Assembly: GCA_026874595.1 (NCBI GenBank)
Contig: CM049314.1
Coordinates: forward strand, 54,111,812-54,175,811
Direction: 5' to 3'
DNA from: Sipunculus nudus
Lineage: Eukaryota; Annelida; Sipuncula; Golfingiida; Sipunculidae
DNA: 64,000 nt
Shown here piece after piece: positions 23,924 to 36,124 of this stretch (within the stretch, counting starts at the first letter, position 1; the number at the start of each line of letters is the position of its first letter). The translations under genes were made by a program, and so were the position numbers. The notes beneath the pieces were generated by a model, which was not told the origin of the DNA, searched no databases, and was given only the letters and a program-made list of their open reading frames with translations.

Positions 23924-24430
23924 TACTGAAATATATTACAGCAGTGACAGCACGCTTTGTGGACTATGTCATTCGTATGTTACTCTACATTCCCACGAAA
24001 TGGCTTTTTGCTAAGTATCTGTTACAGGCATGATCTGATTTTCTAATGAACATCCATTATTAATGCTGGTCCGCTATGCATTTACATGTATAATACGGTA
24101 ACGCTGACTGTCCGTGAGTGACACTTCACGACTCAATCTGCCGCGGAGTGCAAACTAGTCAGTCACTTGTGGTGGGAATTCAAACGCTGACTAATTCAGA
24201 AGCAGCCTTAACGATCAAAAAGCCAATATACTCCGGGACCCTAGAAACAGAGAGCTCCGCCATCACTCTAAATAAAAGACCACTTGATGGGGTCCAACAA
24301 GGCCCATTGAGCAGTTCTCTAGAATCCTGATATTATGCCGGGCACACAACATTCAATGATTCTTGGCTTCATATTGACTTCATTTCTTCGGGACGATTTC
24401 AGTATCATCAGTCTGCTTATTGTTCATGCA
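23697..24430. other. No gene seen
   Basis: AT-rich spacer with a TA microsatellite at 23881-23922. Confidence 0.55.
23881..23922. repeat. TA microsatellite
   Basis: Perfect TA run of about 41 bp. Confidence 0.95.
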
Positions 24431-24700
24431 TCTGTCTACCGGCCTGTATGCGTGTCTTTATACACGTCTGTCTATCTGTCTACCGGCCTGTATGTGTGTC
24501 TGTATGCACGTCTGTCTGCCTGTCTACCGGCCTGTACGTATGTCTGTATGCACGTCTGTCTATCTGTCTACCGGCCTGTATGTGTGTCTGTATGCACGTC
24601 TGTCTATCTGTCTACCGGCCTGTATGCATGTCTGTATGCACGTCTGTATGTCTGTCTACCGGCCTGTATGCATGTCGGTATGCACGTCTGTATGTCTGTC
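24431..24700 (+). repeat. 44-bp minisatellite, about 6 copies
   Basis: The unit begins TGTCTACCGGCCTGTATG and continues with TGTCTGTATGCACGTC. Successive starts at 24433 and 24477 give the 44-bp period. Because 44 is not a multiple of 3, three frames stay open across it; none is a gene. Confidence 0.9.
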
Positions 24701-25850
24701 TTCCCCTGATATCAGTGTGTCTGTGTTCCCCTGATATCAGTGTGTCTGTGTTCCCCTGATATCAGTGTGTCTGTGTTCCCCTGATATCAGTGTGTTTGTG
24801 TTCCCCTGATATCAGTGTGTCTGTCTTCCCCTGATATCATTGTGTCTGTCTTCCCCTGATATCAATGTGTCTGTCTTCCACTGATATCAGTGTGCCTGTC
24901 TTCCCTGATATCAGTGTGTCTGTCTTCTCCTGATATCAGTGCGCGTCTGTCTTCCCCTTATATCAGTGTGTCGTGTTCCCCTGATATCAGTGTGTCTGTG
25001 TTCCCCTGATATCAGTGTGTCTGTCTTTCCATTATATCAGTGTGTTTGTGTTCCCCTGAAATCAGTGTGTCTGTGTTCCCCTGATATCAGTGTGTCTGTG
25101 TTCCCCTGATATCAGTGTGTCTGTCTTCTCCTGATATCAGTGCGCGTCTGTCTTCCCCTTATATCAGTGTGTCGTGTTCCCCTGATATCAGTGTGTCTGT
25201 GTTCCCCTGATATCAGTGTGTCTGTCTTCCCATTATATGCGTGTGTCTGTCTTCCCCTGATATCAGTGTGTCTGTCTTCCCATTATATCCGTGTGTCTGT
25301 CTTCCCCTGATATCAGTGTGTCTGTCTTCTCCTGATATCAGTGCGCCTCTGTCTTCCCCTGATGTCAGTGTGTCTGTCTTCCCCTGATATCCGTGTGTCT
25401 GTCTTCCCCTGATCTCAGTGTGTCTGTCTTCCCATTATATCCGTGTGTCTGTCTTCCCCTGATATCAGTGTGTCTGTCTTCTCCTGATATCAGTGCGCCT
25501 CTGTCTTCCCCTGATGTCAGTGTGTCTGTCTTCCCCTGATATTTGTGTGTCTGTCTTCCCCTGATATCAGTGTGCCTGTCTTCCCATTATATCCGTGTGT
25601 CTGTCTTCCCCTGATATCAGTGTGTCTGTCTTCTCCTGATATCAGTGCGCCTCTGTCTTCCCCTGATGTCAGTGTGTCTGTCTTCCCCTGATATCCGTGT
25701 GTCTGTCTTCCCCTGATATCAGTGTGTCTGTCTTCCCATTATATCCGTGTGTCGCTGTCTTCCCCTGATATCAGTGGGTCTGTCTTCCCCTGATATCCGT
25801 GTGTCTGTCTTACCGTGATCTCAGTGTGTTTCTGTCTCCCACCTGGATTA
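24701..25850 (+). repeat. 25-bp minisatellite with GATATC core, about 45 copies
   Basis: The unit starts TTCCCCTGATATCAGTGTGT and ends with CTGTG or CTGTC. Variant units (ATTATATCCG, TCTCCTGATATCAGTGCGC) recur at regular spacing, so the array has higher-order structure. Confidence 0.92.
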
Positions 25851-26889
25851 TAAGTCTGTACATCTTCCTTTATTGTAAAGAGCCCCTATATCCAGGTCCT
25901 CCCGCCTAACTTGTGTGACCTACCTACCCATGACTTCTTTATCTGGGATTGTAATATATGTTTGGTAAATGTGAAATATTTTGAAAGTTATAAAGCGTTG
26001 TTTTACTGAGCTCAGGCATAGTTACTTCGCAATCTAGCACAGTGTTTTAGGAACAATGAGAGTTACAGTGGTAAAACGGGGATGATTGTTATGAACAAAT
26101 TTAATCAGGTAGCCCATGTAGACTTCTGTTGAATATAAAGAAAGCTGGAAGTATAATACAATAAGTCATTTCAAAACTAGGCGTACGGGTTTTCGAATTT
26201 CATAGGAGGATTAGAATTATGGCAATGCCTCAATCTATATGAGATTTAATTTTGTTTTTTTGTTTGTGTCGACGCCCTTGACCTCTGACCTTATTCCTTT
26301 CTGTGAACTGGGACCGCCTGTCCCAGTAAAAGGCATTCGCCATCCATATCGGGCCATACAGGTTGTCATGGCAACCACCCCCGGTACTTTGACTATAGCA
26401 GAACTCAAATTGAAACCCACAATGAGCGCGAGGTGAATTTTATTCAAATGTGACGTCTCTAATGGGTTAAGGTTACTTGAGATTGACAGCAAAGAGCCAG
26501 TCAATTTACTCTGATAAGCAAAGCTGTTTTTCAGCCACTGGAAGCTCCGGCTTAAAAGATAGGTGTCTCGGTTAGTCAGTGGAAGAAATAGGTTTCTTGT
26601 CACACCCTTATTTCTTTTCCTGGCTACCGACGTATCGATCGGTCAGGACGGCAAATACCAAGCTGCTATACCAGAACTGGCCATCATACTTCGTGCTCAG
26701 TGCTAAGAAAGGGTATACATCCTTAAACTCAGCATGTTTATTAAACATTACAACAGACACGTCCATGATGTACTGTAAATCTTCCCCATTGTGTCGGTTG
26801 AAAATTTTAAATGCCTTTCACACTGATACATACGCATAGACCGGACTCATATCGTCTCACGCATATTGTCCTAAACTATGAGAATCTAT
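25851..26889. other. No gene seen
   Basis: Non-coding. It contains an RFX-type palindrome at 26362-26375 inside a modestly GC-rich stretch (26270-26440). Confidence 0.5.
26362..26375. promoter_or_regulatory. X-box (RFX-type) palindrome
   Basis: GTTGTCATGGCAAC, two inverted half-sites with a 2-nt spacer. Confidence 0.45.
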
Positions 26890-27150
26890 TATTTCCGCCA
26901 GTGTGAAAGTCCTCAATCTCCACTCCTGTGTATGACTTCGATTTCCACCTCTGTGTATTTCCTCAGTTTCCACCTCTGTGTATGTCCTCAGTATCCGCCT
27001 AAGTGTATTTACTGAGCTTTCACACCTAGTGTATGTACTCAGTTTCCACCTTCTGTGAATGTCCCCATTTTCCACCCACTGTGTATGTTCTAAGTTTCCA
27101 CTCATTGTGTATGTCCCCAGTTTACATTCCTGGGTATGCCCTCAGATCAA
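26890..27150. repeat. Degenerate minisatellite, about 30-bp unit
   Basis: About eight poorly conserved units containing TGTGTATGTCCTCAGTTTCCAC. Confidence 0.8.
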
Positions 27151-29602
27151 CGTTGCTTTCCTCATTGTGTTTCTTGTATATGTAACTCTCACTGCCAAAC
27201 ACGATGCCTTCCTCTAGAAGACTTTTCAGACTCAGGTCATTGACACAAATGACTTGATTTTAGCAGTGAACCGTAAAGTCTTAAAACGTTATGATTCTTA
27301 GTCTGTTTGGTACCAGACCCTCCACATGTAAAAAATAAATTTTAGAATACAAGGTGAAGTATGTAACCGAGGTGCGAAGTAGTATAAATCTTGGTGGAAA
27401 TAAAAATCAAACCCTCGAGGAACAGTTGGAGCTTAATATCACTGACAAGGAACTGCTAGTTAATCTTTATATTTGCTATGTATGTTTATTAAATAGAAAT
27501 AACTGTGTATATTATATAAATGGAAGTGTTCTCCATAAAATTTGAAATCTTCGAGTGATTATTTTGCTGCGTTTTTTTAATAAAAATACTGAAAGTTTTT
27601 ATAACATAGTAAAAACGCTCAGGGGTCTATACATATATTTATTCTTTTATAAAAACAGGAACCATCTTTTCATTCAGACCTCTCAGCAGCACTATACCTT
27701 CCATCTGCTGGGAAAAAAGACACATTTTAAAAATACTGTTATTCCGACTTTAGTGGATTATTGCTTGAATACAAAGTCATTAACAGGAAAGTTAATGTAA
27801 AACCGTCGGATAAAAATGTATCTAACAGCTCTGTAATGTCAGCGTTAATGTGAGTGTCACATGGTCAGCTTGCAGCATGTCTGGTGGTTGTATTTGGTAC
27901 AATAACGCATTTGGTATATTATTCAAGCCCTAAATTACATCACCCACATTAACCGTGACAGTCTTAACAATGCAGGTAGGACATCTAGTCCAACAGCAGA
28001 AAATACTGGTAACTATTGTTTCTTAAAAAAATTGTTTTTTTTTTACTTATTTTAGTAATAAAAGTCATTTGATATATAGTAAACATTACAATGGTGTTGA
28101 TAATGTTGTTATGTTATGTACATGATCTTATGTTCCCTATAGAACAATAAGGTGTCGTGGATGTGACATAAAATAAGAATGCATATTTATATTTATTATA
28201 TGTTTGTCCAATACATAATATACGGATGTGTTCTGCAACGTACATAATTAATCAGAATGTCTTGAAAGAATAGACCTGTTCTCTTGCAAAATTGACTGAA
28301 AAGTGGGTAATTGGGATTGTTTTACTGCGAAAAAACGTAAATTGATTCCGCGTAAACATCATTCCTACATAATAACAGTTCGGGTTAAAGCTGTAAACAT
28401 CGCTAAATAGCTGTGGGGGCGGAATAGTGATGGAGCATTTGATACCGTGTATGGCCTGGACGTGGGTGCCATATAGACCTCAACGCTGCAGCATTCACTA
28501 AATCCCAGATGCTGAGAGACCATTAAGGACCGTATTTTTCGTTTATTCTATTGCTAGTTTTCTGTGCGTCACTGTCCCAAATGGTGCACTGTTATTGTCC
28601 CGCCCCCTCCCACCTCCCCGGACCTTATCACCGGGTCTTAGATCGAGTGCATTACAATTCCCAGATTCAACTACTGGGAGCCTGTTCTTTTTCTGATACA
28701 CCGGAACTCCGCCATCTTACCAAATGTGTCATCATTCCACTGTGCAATAACGTCCTGAATTTAGTTACATGGAAAATGTTATTATCACGTTTCACTCAGC
28801 GTGTTTTAACATTCAGGCATCGGGGGACATTTTACACATTAAGGACACCTTTTAAAGACAAATCGCACCATCCCAAAGGCGTGTGAGATTAATTAACAGT
28901 GAAACACTTTGATGCGAAATGATTAAAAAGCACCTGATGAATTAATTGATGTACGAGGAGTGATAAATATTCATTAGGTGTTAACATATTTGAATGATAC
29001 AATTTCGCCGGCACACTTGAATGAATACTTATCACAGGACTCAAGCTATATTCACAATAAAATATATAATATTTTCATATATTCATTTATGGTTTTTAGA
29101 TTTTTGTTCTTATTATATCCATTTCATGACCGCATATATACACTGTGATTATATATTCATTAACTGCGTTAGCAAACCCCTCTATAATAGTGTTAAGGCA
29201 ATTCATCTGTTTATTTACACTAGTAATTTGGTATATTTCATTCTTTTGATTTAATTTGGTTTTTCTGTCATGTCAATATGTGACTACTGAGACCATATAT
29301 GCTCGACCTCTGGTCTATGATTCACATATTTAGTTAAGAACGTGGATGAAAACAGTTAGTAATGAACAACATACAATTTGTAACATGCTTATAATACGGC
29401 CAAGGTGGACTCCGTGCTCATCCTTCAGCAGCGTGTCATGAGTGTATACCAGCGACAGTAACAAGGATACTAATTCCATCGGACCATAAACATGCCATCT
29501 CTAAAGTAGACTGTACATGGCTCAAATTCAAGCTATTTAGGATAATATACATAAAGATGTACATAAATGTGTGCGCATGTGTATCTGGGATGTATAGTAG
29601 TA
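27151..29602. other. No gene seen
   Basis: AT-rich and non-coding. A 111-codon open frame at 28551-28886 has no recognisable domain. Confidence 0.5.
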
Positions 29603-29728
29603 TGTGTAAATAAGGAAATGACTTTGACATCTTGGAGACAAAAGCCACAGAATAAATTTAGTTTTAAAACTCAATATATTCTGTGGCTTTTATCTCCAAG
29701 ATGTCAGGGTCATTTCCTTATTTACACA
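29603..29728. repeat. Fold-back element, 52-bp arms
   Basis: Arms 29603-29654 and 29677-29728 are reverse complements with only 3 mismatches by eye, around a 22-nt AT-rich loop. The structure is a near-perfect hairpin of 126 bp. It may be a small MITE, a fold-back element or a precursor of hairpin RNA. No target duplication is obvious. Confidence 0.85.
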
Positions 29729-29898
29729 TGGATTTCTGCATTAACCTGTGGATTTCCGCATTAGCATGTAGATTTCTTTGTATATACCGGATCAATCTCT
29801 CTGATATATGTAAAAATAGGGAGAGGTCAAGTATCATGTTGTGTAACTGAAACTTTATTATATTATTATACTTTTATTATAATATAATTATACTGTAT

Positions 29899-29943
<45 letters not shown>

Positions 29944-32106
29944 CCATAATATGGGAAATACCCTGAAACAGATTTAAAATATGATAGTATATTTACGCTA
30001 ATGATGTTTATTACATCAGTATAGGAAGACAGGAGGATGCGGAGGGCGAGCTCTTCTCGCCTTGATGTATCAAGTCTTATTGTGTTTTTGACTTCCACAC
30101 GAGTTGCCACTTACATTTCTTTATCTTTCTTCCGTTGGGATTTTTCCCGGAACCAATTTTCCACGAGCGGGTCCCGCGAGACCGCCTGCCTCAAAAACTT
30201 CCGGTTTAATAGCTTCAAACCAAACGTACCGCAAAGTATTAGGTTGAGTAAGTGGGGTTAACGGCTCATACAAAGACGGACCCATTAAGCCGCGCATCCC
30301 AAAAGAGTCCTTTTACTTTCTGAACCAAATCCCTATATAAATCAGCGAGCCGTCCGTCGGGACGCGCCATGACGCCATTTGACAAGTTTGCTTCTTTTTA
30401 ATCAACGTTAGAACATTTTGCCGAACGAGTTCTCTCCGTGGCGTCACGTTTTATATTTCGATTTTCGGGTTTTCTAAGCGTTCCGTTGGGAGCTGTCCGT
30501 TGATTAAATTACTTCAGTCATTAATGTTTTATTCTGCACAATTTTTGTCACGTGATGGACGCCATGCCTTGGAGTATAAGGCTTTCACTATCAATTCCCG
30601 TAATACTAAAGGACACAGGGCTCCATGCCAAGAGAAATTTATCAACGGATTGTAAGGGGCTGATCTACAGCAGTTAGATATAGGAAAGAATGAATGTGAA
30701 AAGAGTAATAAAAGGAATGCATGGAAGAACCGTGAAGGGTGGGTTTCAAACATGCCCCTAATTGTCAAATTAAATGTGTTAATATAAAACACATAGCCCT
30801 AAGCTGAACATTTCCAGATGCAAAATCAATTTCTATTTTTTATGATCTTTTGGAAAAAAAATATTGTTCACTATTGGTATTATTTTGATATACACAAATG
30901 TAAATTAATGGTTATATTTTTAAAGCTGCAATTTTCGTTTATGTCCACATTTCGAAACGGCATAAATCTATAAGATATTTTGAATGAGATCATCTATACA
31001 ACATTGGTACAGTATACTTAATATATAGATAACTATTTTATATAATACACTTTAATATACAATACCATAAGATGCGAGTCAATATTTGGATAAAACTTGT
31101 TTTTTGAACTACTGATCCATCTCGAAAAATAAACTTCAGTTGACTATCATTATGTCCCGATACCTGGTTATATATTTATCTTAAAACCAGATATATAAAT
31201 CCACTAGAAATTCTGTCTGCATGGGGTCCTGTAATAATTGGTCAGCCAGTCCTAGGGAAAATGGACTTGACAGAGGACGTCTGCGTCGCTGTCCAAGTTA
31301 TTAACTTCAGTTAATTTGGACTTGGACAATCTCTCCGGAGTTAAACAAGTGGCCCTTACCCTGAGTGTGACAGTAAGTAGATTAGGGTTAGCAGTCAATA
31401 CGCGTTTGACCTGGCTATGTGTGAGCGGGCGATGATTCACTCGCCCCGGGCATGTCGGAAAGGGGCCCTGGGGACAAGAGTGATTACATATGGATGGGTC
31501 TGGACTGTCCAGGGCCTGACCACGCCATGGCCGCCGGCATCTTTCATTAACGGCGGCTCTGATTTTCCGGATTGGATTTCCTACAAGCTTTCGAATACAT
31601 TAAAATGGGATGATTTTGGCCACCAGTCTGATTTTCTCGTCAATACTGCTCCGTATAGGGCCTTACCGGGGGAAACCATGTCGATTGTTCCGGGAACCAG
31701 TACTTCCCATGGGTTACAGCTGACTGACCTTCACCCGGGGCATAGGTCAAAGGCGTTTGTTCGTTAGGACGTTAGTATGCTGTTTGCTATGATGGTACTT
31801 CTACTAATTAATGCGCGCCTTAATTACTGTAGATGTCATGGAATGAAGAAAACTATCAAATAGCAAGAGGCTAAAAAAGTTTTAGACTGTTTCAAGCTCT
31901 TATTGTTTAGAACCAAAGAAATACAGCTGCAAACTCAATATCAACAGGCAATAAATTACTGGATTCTCAAGCAAAGTCTCATCAAATTTTGGAACATCCA
32001 GAGAGTGCTTAAAGATACAAAAAAAGAAAATGACAGGGAGAAAAGCACAGTCTGATACCAAACGCAGTTATGTTTCCATTAAAAAATCGTATAAAGCAAA
32101 AAAAAA
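29729..32106. other. No gene seen
   Basis: Non-coding, with a TA microsatellite at 29902-29941. GC-richer pockets lie at about 30030-30500 and 31400-31770. The latter holds a 116-codon open frame (31417-31767) with no recognisable domain or splice sites. Confidence 0.45.
29902..29941. repeat. TA microsatellite
   Basis: Perfect TA run of about 40 bp. Confidence 0.95.
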
Positions 32107-32351
32107 GGTATGGTTCTCAGGCACTTTTTAAAGAAATCAGTGGTTTTTACTTTTTCTTTATGTTTCGATAAAAATGTCAGTTGATCAGGGAAACCATGAT
32201 AAAAACATTATTTTATTTGTTCAACAGGAAAAAGCACTCAATTACAAAGGCATGCACTCTTAGCAAATTTGTATTATTTTATCTTCTTGAAAGGTGAAAA
32301 TCAAAATAAACATTTTTGTGGCGGGGGCTAAAATTGCCTGAGAACCATACC
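32107..32351. mobile_element. MITE, 245 bp
   Basis: GGTATGGTTCTCAGGCACTTTT at the left is matched by the reverse complement of the right end (32330-32351), with 21 of 22 bases identical by eye. Flanks are A-rich on the left and T-rich on the right, so a target duplication cannot be resolved. It has no coding capacity. Confidence 0.75.
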
Positions 32352-34779
32352 TTTATTTTTTCCCCTAATCATTATACCATGTAATGATACTAACATGTCA
32401 ACTTCATACTTACAAACGAGCTGTTCATAATTCATTCGTCAGAGTTTGTACCATCAAGTTCATTCATTTTCCTAATAGTCAGAATCAGCTTTAAAGTGTG
32501 TGTATTATTACATATACCTGACCCCCTTAGGAAGAAGATTCTATGTGGTAAGGATTTTTTTTTTGTAATTTATTTCATTTGTCCGTAGATTTTCAATACG
32601 GCTTATTTTTCTAAAGCTCGACTAAGTCACGGGTAATAGTTCAGATGACAGCCGTTTGAAAGCTTTCATGTGACTTTATTCTGTTGGTTCCATGTCGTTT
32701 AACGTCTCAAATTATCAGTTAAATAGACATTTGGTAGGATGTCAAATTAAAAGATTCTTCCTGCCAGGCCTAAAGATTTGACAAATATGGATTTCTTAAC
32801 GTTGGTGACATTGTTAGCACTAAGTTTTAAAATTAATTATTTTATTTTTATTTATAATAAAAATAAAATTAAATTTAAAAAATAATAAATCAAGAAAGAA
32901 AAATTGGAGAAATGGGTTTCCTGAAACGGGGAGTTTGAGTGAGACCAAAGAACGAAAACACGGTACGGTATGAGGCAAACACACAATGTTAAAGGGACCA
33001 GTTCCGATATCTGACGAATGTTAACTAAGATAATCCCTTGAAACTTTTATCAAAATAGGAGAAAAAATGCCAATCCAACCACACGCAGGCTGTTTGCTTT
33101 GTTTATATCCATATATCTATAACATATAGGGGCCATCCAAACTAATCCAAACATAGTCAACACGGACATGTAGCGGCAAGTCAGATGAGTTTTGCGGTGG
33201 GCATTTTGCAACTAGTGACCTTTCAGCTTTCTTAAATGCGAAACCAACAAATTTAGTTACAATGTTTGTTTTTGGTCAACATTATCACATGTATACCGTG
33301 TTTACTTACAGCTAACAAGAAAAGAAAGCTTATATATCCGTCACAGAGACGTTTTAAAATCTGAATCCTTCTCTGCAGGAAATTCCTAAAATTCATTGAA
33401 AAATACGCAGAGTAATCCAGTTCAAAATCACATTAATTCTACAAATTAGATAGGTGACTTTAATGGACACTTGTTGTACAACCAAACATAAACTAGAGCT
33501 GTGTTAAATTGCTATACACTGTATATACATGGGTCTGACATGGAGTATAAAGTGGTGAATACACCATTGAGAGAGTACCTGGCGTGTTTCCATTTGTGCG
33601 TTGTAACCGGCACGAACATTCATTAGTTCTTTCGCGTGGAGACTTTGGATTAAGAAAAAGCCAGACATCAGCTGCAGCCTGATAGCGTCACCTGCCAGTA
33701 ACAGTCATTCGTTTGGCTGTCAACAAGTTCCGACAGCTACTGCTGTGCCCTTAAAGCAGCTAATAGCGAGGACTCCTGCCGGCTCTGGTGCCACATAAGG
33801 CCCCATTCAGCAAAAACAGGCTGTCTCCTCATGAATATTTAGAGAGACAATGCACTGACGTTTTCAGTTGGTTAGTTTTGTCGGGAGGTATCTATTTTAT
33901 CTATAATTAAAGCCATTACGGCCGTACCTATACTTGAGTAAGGCCATTACATAGGCGGAGTACTTTCACGGGGAATAAAACATTTTGTGTATCACTCAAA
34001 TACGGACCGATGATACACACGTGCTAACAAGGAACGTGGAACCTTAAACACGGAAGTAATGATAACAGAGTGCTCTTTTCACAGTAAAACTGAAGAAAGG
34101 TCCATCAATATTTTAATCTTAAGAAAGGCACTAATAAGATAATGCAGTACTTGCAAGGTGTTTTAAAGGACTCTGGTTACTAAAATTATATAATACACGC
34201 CTCCTTGTCCGGTATTTAGTTAAATTCAGATTAATTTATTACGTGACCTGCATAGCATCCTTTGCTCTGAATTGTATATATTACATTACATTACATTATA
34301 TTATATGATATTATATTATGTTAATTCTTATAATCTGTCTGGCTAATTACTTCAGTGATTTTATCGGGTCACTGAAAGCAAAATGAAACGGAATAGTCTT
34401 ATTCTGGACAACGGCATTAGTAATATATAACAATAATAAAAAATATTAACGCATTTAACAGAATAATGATAGTGACTGAAAAAAACTTCATATTTTATTA
34501 TATTGTGACAGGGATTGTCATAGAATGTAAAGTGTCACAGTAACAAAATTTACTTTATATTCCCTCTAAACTGCTGCCTTTTTTAATTAAAAAAAAAAAA
34601 CGAATTGTTCACTCTCGAAATTGAACCTCGGCGATATCCCTGACCTTATCGTATGTGTCTCTTGGCCGGACTTTGTGTTTTACAACTTTCAGAGGTTGAT
34701 CGGTGGTATTCTCTATATGAGACGATCTCCGGTGTAGTTGTGCCGGTCTCGGTCCTGGCCACAGAGATTCTGGTTTTCC
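32352..34779. other. No gene seen
   Basis: AT-rich, with a GC-richer pocket at 33560-33840 that has E-box-like and homeodomain-like sites. No coding structure seen. Confidence 0.45.
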
Positions 34780-35165
34780 TTTTTTAATTATTTTTGGTGG
34801 AAGTAACCGCCTCCGTGTTGTTATAGCTTACCTATCATGTATTTACATCTGCAGAGTTCCATTTCGGTTTGGGACCACATAACAGGGCGATAGAACTCGC
34901 TTCCTGTCATTTTATTTTATATCCTGGTGTCTTCCACACGTGCAGGTCTTGAGTGTGTAATCATCGCCGTTGCTATAGGTCATAATACAAAGAAGCACTC
35001 GAGTGTGAGTTATACACGGCTGTGGGGCACAGCCTTCCCATTAAACCTGCAGAGCGCTCACCCTGGGTTGGGCCGAGCGTGTAAATCTCACCGCTCCTCT
35101 GCTGAAATTTGAACTCGCGACCTCCCAGCTTTGACCCATGTGCTCTGCCCTGAGCACTTCTGTCC
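34780..35165 (-). mobile_element. tRNA-derived SINE, family C, near full length
   Basis: On the - strand the head has a box-A-like GCAGAGCAC and box-B-like GGTCGCGAGTTCAAATTTC. A body with GAGCGCTCTGCAGGTTTAATG, GATTACAC and CAGGATATAAAAT blocks follows, ending at GGAGGCGGTTAC and an A-rich tail. It matches 38765-39130 along its length. Confidence 0.8.
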
Positions 35166-35990
35166 TTGTCTCGACTGTGAGATCAACAAGAACAAGTGTT
35201 GTAGTAAATGTACCATGCAATGCACCCACGTTTGGTTTGCTCTGCACGTTTATCTCTTTCTCTCTAACACGTAAAAAAGCCATACGTTCTCACTGCCTGA
35301 ATGTTCGTCTTGTAGCAATATAACATCACCTGGTTATTATTTTTTGAAGTTACATGGAAGTTTAGTAAACATACGGCCTCATGGGCGAGGATCCTTTGGT
35401 CTGTACTCGGTCCTTTGGTCTGTTTCTCAAACGTCTTGACCTCGGCCTTTGATTGTCCACTGTCGACGACATCACCGCTCACTCCATGACACATACTGTC
35501 AAGGACAGTTGTCCGTTAACCAAGACTCTAGCCCTTAGATTTTCTAGTAAATTGATTTCTTTAGATTAAAAGTTTATTAAGTTATTGCCCATTAATCGTT
35601 TAATAAATTTGAATATCTCGAAAAACATTTATTGTAAATGTGACTCGTATTTCTGCTTAGCATAGCAGACACCTAAACAACCTCTCGTTGAATGCAATAT
35701 TGAACTTCCAACAGAATTTCCCTGAAATATATTCCATTCATATATCCCAAATGCAATTTAAGTTGACACATTGTTGGGAAGACAACTGTTCTTAGTTCAT
35801 ACATGTATGTTACTCCGGTTGAATAAAGTTTGTTTTTCTAAGCCTCCAATTGCCGGTAAAGACAGTATGGTCATGCTTTATTATTTTGGAGGAAACTAAA
35901 ATTAAAAAAAGAAAACGAGACTTATATCTTACAAGTCATGGTCTATTCTAGTAAATGCCGTGGAGCTGACAATTTTCATTTTATTTTCAG
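35166..35990. other. Probable UNC93A intron, 3' part
   Basis: No coding sequence seen. It ends in a polypyrimidine-rich acceptor, TTTTATTTTCAG, directly before the exon at 35991. Confidence 0.6.
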
Positions 35991-36124
35991 AGAAGTCCCC
36001 ATCTAGCAGCGTCCTGAAGCTCATGGGGTCGTATTTGGTGTTCGCCTTCACAGGCTTCGTCATGGTGCTGGTTTTTCTGGAGCGAATAGGTGCCAAATCT
36101 GATCCTGAGAAGTCGTGCCTACAG
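35991..36124 (+). CDS. UNC93A-like protein, internal exon (transmembrane helix and loop)
   Basis: UNC93A-like proteins are multi-pass membrane proteins of the major facilitator type. This exon follows a clear acceptor, begins with the last two bases of a codon, then reads 44 codons. It encodes KSPSSSVLKLMGSY, then a hydrophobic helix ending VFLERI, then a cytoplasmic loop GAKSDPEKSCLQ. Known UNC93A proteins show the same pattern, a helix ending FL-x-x-I and a charged loop before the next exon. The donor is CAG|GTAGGT at 36125. With that donor the loop length matches the family and joins the exon at 52228 in phase 0. The last 39 bp of this exon form unit 1 of the minisatellite that follows. 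Confidence 0.88.

Noticed and set aside
24335-24759. Three overlapping Cys/Val-rich open frames
   Set aside because: They are the three frames of the 44-bp minisatellite, whose length is not a multiple of 3.
24701-25850. A CRISPR-like array of regular repeats
   Set aside because: Units are contiguous with no unique spacers, in a eukaryotic setting; it is a minisatellite.
28551-28886. 111-codon open frame on the + strand
   Set aside because: No domain or codon bias; amino acid pattern looks random.
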